Source: DASVDK01 sp036381125 [NCBI: Thermodesulfobacteriota bacterium] (lineage in GTDB: Bacteria; DASVDK01). Taken from it: 17,303 nt of DNA. The notes beneath the pieces are model-generated. The model did no database searches, was not told the DNA's origin, and worked only from the letters and a program-made list of their open reading frames with translations. The stretch is taken from NCBI GenBank assembly GCA_036381125.1, contig DASVDK010000253.1:1-17303 (forward strand). The letters are read 5' to 3'. The translations under genes and the position numbers were made by a program. Below, piece after piece: positions 6,968 through 14,024 of this stretch. Every line of letters starts with the position of its first letter. The stretch's first letter is position 1.

Positions 6968-9900
6968 CCCGCCCCCGCGCCGACCGGCGGAGGCGTCTGC
7001 GTGGGCGGCGTCGCGGCGCCGAGGCGCGCGGCGAGCTCGGCCGCCTTCGCGCGGAACGCGGCGACGCTCCGCAGCTTGATCTGCTCGTAGCCCCGGACCA
7101 TGTCCGGCAGCTCCGCCAGGGCGACGGCCGTGTCGTAGTCGCGCGCCGCGAGCGCCTTCGCCACGAGCCCGCGGTACTCCTCCGGCAGGGCGCGCTCGAC
7201 GCGCCGCACCTCGGTGCGGCCGAAGGGGTCGAGCGGCGTGCCGCGCAGGCCCTTGAGGCCGCGGAGCATCGCCAGCGCCGGCCGGAACCAGGGCCCGAGC
7301 CTGAGCTTGCGCCGAAGCCCCATGGCGCGCAGGAGCGGCGGGTGGAGGTTGTACGAGACCCGCGCCCCCTCGGGGAAGTACCGCCGGATCTCGGCCGTCG
7401 GCTCGTCGCGCAGGAGCAGGCGCGCCACCTCGTACTCGTCCTTGTACGCCATGAGCTTGAAGAGGTTCCGGGCGAACGCCTCGGCGAGGGCCGTGGAGCC
7501 GGGGCGCAGCGTCTGCTCCTCTCGCGCGACGCGCGCGACCGCGTCGACGTATCGCTCCGCGTAGCGGGCGTTCTGGTATGCGACCAGCTCGGGGATCCGC
7601 GTCTCGAGGAGTCGCAGAAGCTCGCCCGTCGCCCCCGACGCCGCGAGGAGCCGATCGGCCGCCGCCCGCTCGCGGGTCGAGAGCCGGTCGGCCGGCGAGG
7701 CCGCGTGCCCGTTGCCCCGCGACGCGACCTCCGGCGCCGGCTGCCCGGAGGCGGCCCGCAGGGCGGCGTCGACCGCCGCGCGGTCGGCGACGTACCGGCG
7801 GCCCCAGCGGAACGCCTGCCGGTTCATCTCGACCGCGACGCCGTTCAGCTCGATGGCCCGCTCGATCGAGTCGGCCGAGAGCGGGATGTAGCCCGCCTGG
7901 TAGGCGGCGCCGAGCGTCACCAGGTTGGACGCCATGTGGTCCGCGAAGAGCCCCTCGGCGATCGCCTCGGCGTCGAGGTAGACGTTGCGCCCCTCGCGCG
8001 TGTGCCGCTCGATCGTGCGGGTGAGGACGAACGGGTCCGGGAAGTGGGTGGCCACGTTCGCCACCATCTCGCCGGTCGCCACCCGGCTCACGCTCACGAC
8101 CGCCGACGTCCGATCGGGGTGGGCCCGCTCGAGGTTCTTCGGGCTCGCGGCGCCCAGGAGATCGAACCCGAGGTAGAGGTCGGCCTCGCCCGCCCCCACG
8201 CGGTTGGCGACGTCGGGCGACTCGCGGTCGAAGAGCTTGAGGCTCGACACCACCGGCCCGCCCTTCTGCGAGAGGCCGGTCTGGTCGAGGCCGCGCACGC
8301 GCCGGCCGTCGAGCAGGGCGGCCGTGCCGAGCAGCGCGTTCACCGTGACGACGCCCGTGCCGCCGATCCCCATCATGTAGATGGCGTACCCCTCGCGGAA
8401 GGGCGCCTTGTAGGCCGGCTCGGGCAGCGGCACCTCCACCTTCGGGATCGGACGCTTCGGCTTCGCGGCCGGCAGGGGCGTCGGCGCGCCGACCGGCTCC
8501 ACCGTGAGGAACGACGGGCAGTCGCCCTTGAGGCAGGAGTAGTCCTTGTTGCACGACGACTGGTGGATGCGCGTCTTGCGGCCGAACGCCGTGTCGACCG
8601 GCTGCACCGAGAGGCAGTTCGACTTGACGCCGCAGTCGCCGCACCCCTCGCAGACCGCCTCGTTGATGAAGACCCGCATCGCCGGCTCGGCCTGCTTGCC
8701 GCGCTTGCGCAGCCGGCGCTTCTCGGCCGCGCACTGCTGGTCGTAGACGAGGACGGTCGTGCCCGGCGTGTCGCGCAGCCGGGCCTGCACCTCGAGCAGC
8801 TCGTCCCGATGGTGGACGGTCGTGAGCTTCGCCAGCGGCGCCGCCTTCCACTTCTCCGGGTCGTCGGAGACCAGGGCGATCGCCGTGACCCCCTCGGCCT
8901 CGAGCTGGCGCGTCAGCGCCGGGATCGGCACCTGACCGGCCGCCTGCTGGCCGCCGGTCATGGCCACGGCGTTGTTGTAGAGGACCTTGTAGGTGATGTT
9001 GGCGCCGGACGCCACGGCCTGCTTGATGGCGAGGTAGCCCGAGTGGAAGAGGGTCCCGTCGCCGATGTTCTGGAACATGTGGGTCATCGTGGTGAAGGGC
9101 GCCATCCCGACCCACTGCACCCCTTCGCCGCCCATGGGGGTCACGCCCACCGTGTGCCGGTCCGGGAGGAACATCGCCATGGTGTGGCAGCCGATGCCGC
9201 CGCCGGCCGCGGAGCCCTCGGGCACCTGCGTGGACGTGTTGTGCGGGCAGCCCGAGCAGAAGTACGGCGTCCGGGCGACCGTGAGCGGCAGCGCGCGCCG
9301 CTCGATCGCCTCGAGCGTGGCGATGCGGGCGCGCGCCGACTCCGGCAGCGCGAGGCCGGCGAGGCGGCGTGCGAGGAGCCGCGTCACGAACTCCGGCTCC
9401 AGCTCCCCGTACGCCGGGACGAGCGGCCGTCCCTCCTCGTCGGCCTTGCCGACGACGTTCGGCCGGTCGGCCGTGTGGTAGAGGATGTCGCGGATGAACA
9501 GCTCGAGGAAGGGCCGCTTCTCCTCGACCACGACGATCTCGCGCAGCCCGCGGGCGAACTCCTTCACGACTTCCCGCTCGAGCGGGTAGAGCATCCCGAA
9601 CTTGAGGAGCCGGATGCCGGCCTCCCGCAGGGCCGCCTCGTCGAGGCCGAGGTCGCGCAGCGCCTGCTGCACGTCGTACCAGGTCTTGCCGGCGGCCACG
9701 ATGCCGATCCGGTCGTGCTCGCCGCGCACGACGATGCGGTTCAGCCGGTTCACCGCCGCGTAGAGCCGGGCCGCCACGAGCCGCGTCTCGCGCGTCCGCT
9801 CGAGGTCGAGCGAGTGCGGCGTCATGAGCCGCGGGTCCACCTGCGCCGCGAACGGCTGTCCACCCGGCCGGAAGTCGGGCAGCACCGGCCGCACGCGATC

Positions 9901-10557
9901 GGGGGACACCTCGGCCGTGGCGGCCTCGTCGCAGACGTTCGTCACGCACTTGACGCCCACCCAGAGCCCCGAGTAGCGCGACAGGGCGTAGCCGTGCAGG
10001 CCGAGGTCGAGGACCTCCTGGATGCTGCCGGGGTAGATGACCGGGAACTGGGCGTCGTAGAAGGTGGGCTCGCTGGCGGACGGGATGGTGGAGGACTTGG
10101 AGTGCGGGTCGTCGCCCGCTAGCGCCAGCACCCCGCCGTGCGGGCCTACGCCGGCGAGGTTCGCGTGCTTGAAGATGTCGCCCGAGCGGTCGACGCCCGG
10201 GCCCTTGCCGTACCACATCCCGTAGACGCCGTCGTACTTCGCGCCCGGGAAGAGGTGCGCCATCTGGCTGCCGAAGATGGCCGTCGCCGCCAGCTCCTCG
10301 TTGAGCCCGTTCGAGAAGACGATGTCGTGCTCGCGCAGGATGGCGCCGGCGCGCTCGATGGTGGTGTCGAGGCCGGCCAGCGGCGAGCCGCGGTAGCCCG
10401 AGACGAAGGCGGCGGTCCTGAGGCCGCGCCGCCGGTCGGCGCGGTGCTGGTCGATCAGCAGGCGCACGAACGCCTGCGTGCCGTTGAGGTAGATGGTCCC
10501 CTCCTCGAGCCGGTACTTGTCCTCCAGGGAGAAGGGGATGACGCGGGCTGTGCTCAC
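6964..10557 (-). CDS. Indolepyruvate ferredoxin oxidoreductase family protein, fused alpha-beta form
   Basis: 1197 residues, the size of the bacterial single-chain family. It oxidatively decarboxylates aryl- or branched 2-oxoacids with CoA to acyl-CoA, passing electrons to ferredoxin; it is cytosolic. The N-terminal pyrimidine-binding part contains FVSGYRGSPLAGLD (51-64) and SNGLNEELAA. The TPP region contains FCSGCPHNTST (433-443), GGGIGCHTM (452-460) and NIGDGTLFHSG (497-507). A cysteine-rich segment has Cys636, 639, 642, 648, 669, 675 and 680, fitting Fe-S ligation. The gamma-like domain has MMGIGGTGVVTVNALL near 728, and a helical tail of about 250 residues follows. GTG start with AAGGAGG 5 nt upstream. 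It is the first gene of the minus-strand operon, coupled to livG by a 4-nt overlap. The co-operonic leucine-type dehydrogenase would supply its 2-oxoacid (inference). Confidence 0.95.
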   Translation of the reverse strand: MSTARVIPFSLEDKYRLEEGTIYLNGTQAFVRLLIDQHRADRRRGLRTAAFVSGYRGSPLAGLDTTIERAGAILREHDIVFSNGLNEELAATAIFGSQMAHLFPGAKYDGVYGMWYGKGPGVDRSGDIFKHANLAGVGPHGGVLALAGDDPHSKSSTIPSASEPTFYDAQFPVIYPGSIQEVLDLGLHGYALSRYSGLWVGVKCVTNVCDEAATAEVSPDRVRPVLPDFRPGGQPFAAQVDPRLMTPHSLDLERTRETRLVAARLYAAVNRLNRIVVRGEHDRIGIVAAGKTWYDVQQALRDLGLDEAALREAGIRLLKFGMLYPLEREVVKEFARGLREIVVVEEKRPFLELFIRDILYHTADRPNVVGKADEEGRPLVPAYGELEPEFVTRLLARRLAGLALPESARARIATLEAIERRALPLTVARTPYFCSGCPHNTSTQVPEGSAAGGGIGCHTMAMFLPDRHTVGVTPMGGEGVQWVGMAPFTTMTHMFQNIGDGTLFHSGYLAIKQAVASGANITYKVLYNNAVAMTGGQQAAGQVPIPALTRQLEAEGVTAIALVSDDPEKWKAAPLAKLTTVHHRDELLEVQARLRDTPGTTVLVYDQQCAAEKRRLRKRGKQAEPAMRVFINEAVCEGCGDCGVKSNCLSVQPVDTAFGRKTRIHQSSCNKDYSCLKGDCPSFLTVEPVGAPTPLPAAKPKRPIPKVEVPLPEPAYKAPFREGYAIYMMGIGGTGVVTVNALLGTAALLDGRRVRGLDQTGLSQKGGPVVSSLKLFDRESPDVANRVGAGEADLYLGFDLLGAASPKNLERAHPDRTSAVVSVSRVATGEMVANVATHFPDPFVLTRTIERHTREGRNVYLDAEAIAEGLFADHMASNLVTLGAAYQAGYIPLSADSIERAIELNGVAVEMNRQAFRWGRRYVADRAAVDAALRAASGQPAPEVASRGNGHAASPADRLSTRERAAADRLLAASGATGELLRLLETRIPELVAYQNARYAERYVDAVARVAREEQTLRPGSTALAEAFARNLFKLMAYKDEYEVARLLLRDEPTAEIRRYFPEGARVSYNLHPPLLRAMGLRRKLRLGPWFRPALAMLRGLKGLRGTPLDPFGRTEVRRVERALPEEYRGLVAKALAARDYDTAVALAELPDMVRGYEQIKLRSVAAFRAKAAELAARLGAATPPTQTPPPVGAGAG

Positions 10558-10562
10558 CAGGG

Positions 10563-10569
10563 CCTCCTT
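10563..10569 (-). promoter_or_regulatory. Strong ribosome binding site supporting the GTG start of the oxidoreductase
   Basis: AAGGAGG lies 5 nt before the GTG at 10557. The site supports a GTG start that would otherwise be doubtful, since the reading frame has no nearby ATG at the family's usual N-terminus. Confidence 0.8.
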
Positions 10570-10595
10570 GTGGTTGGCCGTGCGAGTCAGGGCGC

Positions 10596-10614
10596 CGGGC
10601 CCGGGTAGGGCCCG
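10596..10614. other. Dyad in the leader of the left operon
   Basis: CGGGCCC (10596-10602) and GGGCCCG (10608-10614) form a perfect 7-bp stem with a 5-nt loop. It lies between the candidate promoter and the ribosome binding site of the oxidoreductase gene, so it would be in the 5' leader. It could be a regulatory hairpin, but GC-rich DNA makes such dyads by chance. Confidence 0.35.
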
Positions 10615-10622
10615 ACAGCCCC

Positions 10623-10651
10623 AAAATAGCGCACTTAGGAGGCCCGGTCAC
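10623..10651 (-). promoter_or_regulatory. Candidate sigma-70-like promoter of the left operon
   Basis: On the minus strand, GTGACC (10651-10646) and TATTTT (10628-10623) are separated by exactly 17 bp, four of six matches each to TTGACA and TATAAT. It is the only AT-rich -10-like block in this leader, about 66 nt upstream of the GTG start. Weak but well placed. Confidence 0.35.
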
Positions 10652-10965
10652 GAACGATCGAGGACGCGGCTTGCCTGGCATCCGAGGGGATCGGGGCGAG
10701 CGGAAATCCCGTTCGGGCAGGTCGGGGGCGGCAATGGCCAGCTCGGCGAGAACGAGGCGCCTCGGAGGCTTCGGCGGAGCCGTACCCTGGAACACGCATT
10801 CGACCCCTCCGAATCGCTGATACCCATTGGAGCTCGAGCTCTGGACCCTCGCGGGTGTGCGAGTCCACGAGCTGGAGCGAGTCGCCCGCTGCGCCCCGAA
10901 TGGCCTGAGCGAAGGCGGCCAGGCTGCGCAGATCCGACGCGGCCGACGCCCCCCGGGTTACGGGA
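10652..10965. other. Divergent intergenic region with palindromes, no convincing gene
   Basis: About 310 bp lie between the two candidate divergent promoters. Open frames here (for example minus strand 10994-10635) match no family I recognise and one starts inside the iclR promoter. The region holds several dyads. GAGCTCGAGCTC at 10830-10841 is a perfect 12-bp palindrome. A bulged hairpin at 10842-10867 pairs TGGAC with GTCCA and TCGC with GCGA around a 6-nt loop. GAGGCGCCTC is at 10754-10763. These may be regulator sites or chance. Confidence 0.45.
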
Positions 10966-10994
10966 TTGACACAACGTTCGCGAGCGGATAGCAT
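10966..10994 (+). promoter_or_regulatory. Candidate sigma-70 promoter of the iclR-led operon
   Basis: A perfect -35 box TTGACA (10966-10971) is followed 17 bp later by TAGCAT (10989-10994), which matches TATAAT at four of six positions. Transcription would start around 11001-11003, at or just before the first possible ATG of the regulator. The operator-like repeats follow directly, the position expected for repression. Confidence 0.6.
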
Positions 10995-11002
10995 GTCATT
11001 CC

Positions 11003-11030
11003 ATGAGACTTCAGTCTCATAGAATGAGAC
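11003..11030. promoter_or_regulatory. Operator-like cluster of three alternating 7-bp half-sites
   Basis: ATGAGAC (11003-11009), its exact reverse complement GTCTCAT (11014-11020) and ATGAGAC again (11024-11030) stand in a row. The first pair forms an 18-bp palindrome (ATGAGACT-TC-AGTCTCAT) and the second pair a 17-bp one with a 3-nt centre. The cluster covers the predicted transcription start. IclR-family proteins such as PcaU and PobR bind palindrome-plus-repeat arrays near their own promoters, so autoregulation by the adjacent protein is likely (inference). Confidence 0.65.
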
Positions 11031-11812
11031 AACCGACCGGGCCCGTGAACAGCGGGCGCACGTTGACGCGCGGGCTGGAGATCCTCTTCGCGGTCATCGA
11101 CGCAGGACGTCCCGTCAGCGTGACGGAGCTGTCGGCCGGGACGGGGCTGCACAAGGCGACCGTGTCACGCATGCTGGCGACGCTGGCGGAGCTGGACTAC
11201 GTGTCCGTGGACCCTCGCACGGGTCTCTACCTGCCCGGCAGTCGCGTCGTGTCCAGGCTGCGTACCTCGCAGCTCGAGAGCCTGCTGCAGGCCTACGCCA
11301 TGCCGATCATGACGGAGCTGCGCGACGAATCCTCGGAGACCGTCGGGCTCTACGTGCCAGTCTGGCCCGACCGCGTCTGCATCGCGGAGGTCGCGAGCCG
11401 TTTGGGCCTGCGACGGACGCACGCGCCCGGCGAGACCTGGCCGCTCACCGTCGGGGCCACGGGGCTCGTCTACCTGGCGCATATGCCCGACGACGAACTG
11501 GATCGACTGGTGAAGGTGAGGCCGCTGCGCGGCATCACGGCGGCTCAGCTCAGGGAACGCGTCGCCGAGGTCCGCCGCAGCGGTGTGGCGATCTCGAGGA
11601 CTGCGACGCACATCCCCGGCATGCTCGGTATGGCGGCGGCGATCCTGTCGTCCGACGGGCGGCCGGTGGCCATGCTGACCGTCTCGGGTCCGATGGAGCG
11701 CTGGAACCCGGAGGTCATGGCGCGCTTCGCGCCTCGGCTGCGCGACGCCGTGTCGCGCCTCTCGCGCCTTCTCGGGTACGAGGATGGGCGGGTGCGCGGT
11801 CGCAAGCGGTGA
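11003..11812 (+). CDS. IclR family transcriptional regulator
   Basis: 269 residues from ATG 11003; ATG 11024 and GTG 11045 are in-frame alternatives, and none has a clear ribosome binding site. The N-terminal winged helix-turn-helix spans about residues 18-80: TLTRGLEILFAVIDAGRPVSVTELS, then GLHKATVSRMLATLAELDYV as the recognition part. The C-terminal effector-binding domain (about 88-260) shows GLYVPVWPDRVCIAEV, PLTVGATGLVYLAH and GVAISRTATHIPGMLGMAAAIL, typical of IclR. The protein should be a DNA-binding dimer or tetramer that senses a small carboxylate or aromatic acid. It precedes the plus-strand operon by 33 nt and presumably controls it and itself through the half-sites at its own start. 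The C-terminus ends in a basic RGRKR tail. Confidence 0.92.
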   Translation: MRLQSHRMRQPTGPVNSGRTLTRGLEILFAVIDAGRPVSVTELSAGTGLHKATVSRMLATLAELDYVSVDPRTGLYLPGSRVVSRLRTSQLESLLQAYAMPIMTELRDESSETVGLYVPVWPDRVCIAEVASRLGLRRTHAPGETWPLTVGATGLVYLAHMPDDELDRLVKVRPLRGITAAQLRERVAEVRRSGVAISRTATHIPGMLGMAAAILSSDGRPVAMLTVSGPMERWNPEVMARFAPRLRDAVSRLSRLLGYEDGRVRGRKR

Positions 11813-11845
11813 GTCGTCGTCGGCACCTGGAACAAGGGGGACGGA

Positions 11846-13057
11846 ATGGCAGCAATCGAGCAGCGAACGCCGGCCATCGGTGACCGGCCGCAGGAGGGCG
11901 TGATCACCGACGAGGGCATCGCCCGGGCGCGGGAGATGATCGGAACGATCCTTCGGCCAGAAGGTCCATACCTGCAGGACGCGACCCCCGACACGCTTCG
12001 CAACTGGTGCAATGGGATCGGCGACATGAACCCGCTGTACCGCGAGGCCGAGTACGGCCGCGCGACTCGGTACGGTAGTCAGATCGCACATCCGATGTTC
12101 CCGATGGCCTACGGCTGGATAGGCCGGACGAGGTGGGGCCTCCCGGGTGTGCACGGCTTCGGCGCCGGGAACGACTGGGAGATGTTCCGCAACATCCGGC
12201 CCGGAGACCGCATCAGCTGCATCGAGCGGATCGTCGGCGTCGAGGAGAAGCCGAGCAAGTTCTCGGGCCGCATGGTCATGCAGTACGTCGAGGCGAGCTT
12301 CATCAACCAGCACGATCAGCTTCTCGCCCGCGTGCTGGGCTGGTGCGCGCGACACGAGCGAAAGGCCGCCCGTGAAGCTGGCAAGTACAAGGACGTCAAG
12401 GCTTACGAGTACACGGCGGAAGAGATCGAGCGGATCGATGCGGCCGTGCTCAACGAGCCGAAGACCATCCGCGGCCGGGAGACCCGGTACTGGGAGGACG
12501 TGCACGAAGGCGAGGAGCTGACGCCGATCGCCCGCGGCCCCCTGTCCCTCATGGACACGATGGGCTTCCTCGTGGCCTCTGGCCGCGGGCACACGCACGG
12601 CGTACTCCTGCAGTCGGCCGCACGGCATCCGGGCCACTACTTCCGGAATCCCGAGGCGGGAGGTGGCGTCGAGTATACGGGCATCGGCCATCACCGGGAG
12701 TCCACGGCGAAGGCCGTCGGTGCGCCTGGCACGTACGACTACGGGCCGCAGAGGCACGCCTGGATGTGCACGCTGGTGACGAACTGGATGGGCGACGCGG
12801 CGTTCCTCAAGCGGCTGCGCTCGGAATGGCGCCGGTTCAATATCTTCGGCGATACGACCTGGTGCAAGGGACGCGTCTCGCGGAAGTACGTGAAGGACGG
12901 CTACGCACTGGTCGACCTCGACATCTGGGGCGAGAACCAGCGGGGCGAGGTCACGACGCCTGGGCTCGCGACGGTCATGCTGCCGGCGAGGGACATCAGG
13001 CTGAAGCCCGTACTGGACGGATCGGGCCTCGACCTCGAATTGCCGGTCGTGCGGTGA
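11846..13057 (+). CDS. MaoC-like/FAS1-like double hot-dog acyl dehydratase (hydratase)
   Basis: 403 residues, two hot-dog domains. The N-terminal half (to about 170) resembles the FAS1-like dehydratase domain, with GDMNPLYREAEYG at 59-71 and AHPMFPMAYG following. The C-terminal half (about 205-400) resembles MaoC, with YWEDVHEGEEL at 215, then WMGDAAFLKRL and FGDTTWCKGRVSRKYV near 315-349. Such proteins add or remove water on enoyl-CoA thioesters. In the first half the usual hydratase-2 His of GDxNPxH is Tyr65, and the second half has ASGRGHTHG (244-252) in place of a clear GDxNPxH, so catalysis may use other residues or another substrate class. AGGGGG precedes the ATG. It is followed by an HMG-CoA-lyase-like gene; mesaconyl-C1-CoA hydratase and itaconyl-CoA hydratase are functional analogues of this fold. 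Confidence 0.85.
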   Translation: MAAIEQRTPAIGDRPQEGVITDEGIARAREMIGTILRPEGPYLQDATPDTLRNWCNGIGDMNPLYREAEYGRATRYGSQIAHPMFPMAYGWIGRTRWGLPGVHGFGAGNDWEMFRNIRPGDRISCIERIVGVEEKPSKFSGRMVMQYVEASFINQHDQLLARVLGWCARHERKAAREAGKYKDVKAYEYTAEEIERIDAAVLNEPKTIRGRETRYWEDVHEGEELTPIARGPLSLMDTMGFLVASGRGHTHGVLLQSAARHPGHYFRNPEAGGGVEYTGIGHHRESTAKAVGAPGTYDYGPQRHAWMCTLVTNWMGDAAFLKRLRSEWRRFNIFGDTTWCKGRVSRKYVKDGYALVDLDIWGENQRGEVTTPGLATVMLPARDIRLKPVLDGSGLDLELPVVR

Positions 13058-13074
13058 GCCACGCGGGGGGCGCG

Positions 13075-13995
13075 ATGCACTTGCCGAAGCGCGTGTGGGT
13101 CACGGATGTCGGCCCTCGGGACGGATTCCAGATCGAGAAGGCGTTCATCCCCACCGACGTGAAGGTCCGGGTCGTCGACCGGCTCGCCGAGGCGGGACTG
13201 CCCGCCATCGAGGTGACCTCCTTTGTCAACCCCAAGCGCGTCCCGCAGATGCGTGACGCGGAGGAGGTCATGGCGAGGATCGAGCGGCGACCCGGCACGA
13301 GCTACCAGGTGCTCGTGCCGAACCAGCGCGGCGTGGAGCGGGCCATCGCCGCCCGAGCAGACCAGATCAACGTCGTGGTGTCCGCGAGCGAGAGCCACAA
13401 CCGCGCGAACCTCGGCATGTCGATCGAACAGTCGTTACAGGGGCTCGACGCGGCCATTCGCATGGCCACCACGGCCGGCGTTCGGGCGCATGGCGGCATC
13501 TCGGTGGCGTTTGGCTGCCCGTTCGAGGGGCTGGTCCCGGTCGACCGCGTCATCTCCATCGCCGGGAGGCTCCTGTCATCTGGGGCGGGGGGCATCACGC
13601 TCGCCGATACTACGGGCATGGCGAACCCGCGAGAGGTCGCCGAGGTCGTGGCGGCCGTCCGCTCGGCGCTGCCTGGAGCCGAGATCCACTGCCACTTTCA
13701 CAACACTCGGGGCATGGGCCTGGCGAACGTCCTCGCGGCGTTGGGGGAAGGCGTCGTGCACTTCGACGCCTCGCTGGCCGGGATGGGCGGATGCCCGTTT
13801 GCTCCCGGGGCGACGGGGAACATCGTCACCGAGGATCTCGTCCACATGCTCGAGGGGATGGGGATCGAGACTGGGATCGACCTCGAGCGGCTCCTGTGCG
13901 TTGCGAGGGAGCTCGAGGCGACCATCGGCCGCCCGCTACCCGGACAGGTGATGAAGGCCGGGCCAAGCAGCGTCCGTCATCCCGTTCCGGCGTGA
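13075..13995 (+). CDS. HMG-CoA lyase family protein (hydroxymethylglutaryl/citramalyl-CoA lyase-like)
   Basis: 306 residues from ATG 13075, preceded by a G-rich tract. An in-frame GTG at 13054 overlaps the hydratase stop and would add seven residues. The TIM-barrel aldolase has DVGPRDGFQ with Arg15 and Asp16, EVTSFVNPKRVPQM (47-59), CHFHNTRGMGLAN with metal-binding His207 and His209, and GGCPFAPGATGN with Cys240 and Asn249. All residues known to be catalytic in HMG-CoA lyase are present. It should cleave a 3-hydroxy-3-methyl-type acyl-CoA to acetyl-CoA plus an oxoacid, using a divalent metal. Authenticated HMG-CoA lyases read RDGLQNE where this reads RDGFQIE, and R-citramalyl-CoA lyase of Chloroflexus belongs to the same family. 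A citramalyl-CoA or similar substrate is therefore possible (inference). Confidence 0.92.
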   Translation: MHLPKRVWVTDVGPRDGFQIEKAFIPTDVKVRVVDRLAEAGLPAIEVTSFVNPKRVPQMRDAEEVMARIERRPGTSYQVLVPNQRGVERAIAARADQINVVVSASESHNRANLGMSIEQSLQGLDAAIRMATTAGVRAHGGISVAFGCPFEGLVPVDRVISIAGRLLSSGAGGITLADTTGMANPREVAEVVAAVRSALPGAEIHCHFHNTRGMGLANVLAALGEGVVHFDASLAGMGGCPFAPGATGNIVTEDLVHMLEGMGIETGIDLERLLCVARELEATIGRPLPGQVMKAGPSSVRHPVPA

Positions 13996-14024
13996 CCGGG
14001 CCGTACGAGCGCCGAGGTGCCGCT

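Noticed and set aside
6958-10122. Plus-strand open frame of about 1050 codons
   Set aside because: Antisense to the ferredoxin oxidoreductase gene, with low-complexity Arg/Asp/Val/Leu composition and no motifs; the minus-strand gene has clear family motifs throughout.
6968-10795. Long N-terminal extension of LivG through the oxidoreductase gene on the same strand
   Set aside because: The extension is the out-of-frame shadow of the oxidoreductase gene; LivG homology begins exactly at the GTG that overlaps the upstream stop codon.
10635-10994. Minus-strand open frame of 119 codons in the intergenic region, possible small gene or remnant
   Set aside because: No ribosome binding site or recognisable family, it starts within the iclR promoter, and its second half is arginine-rich random-looking sequence.
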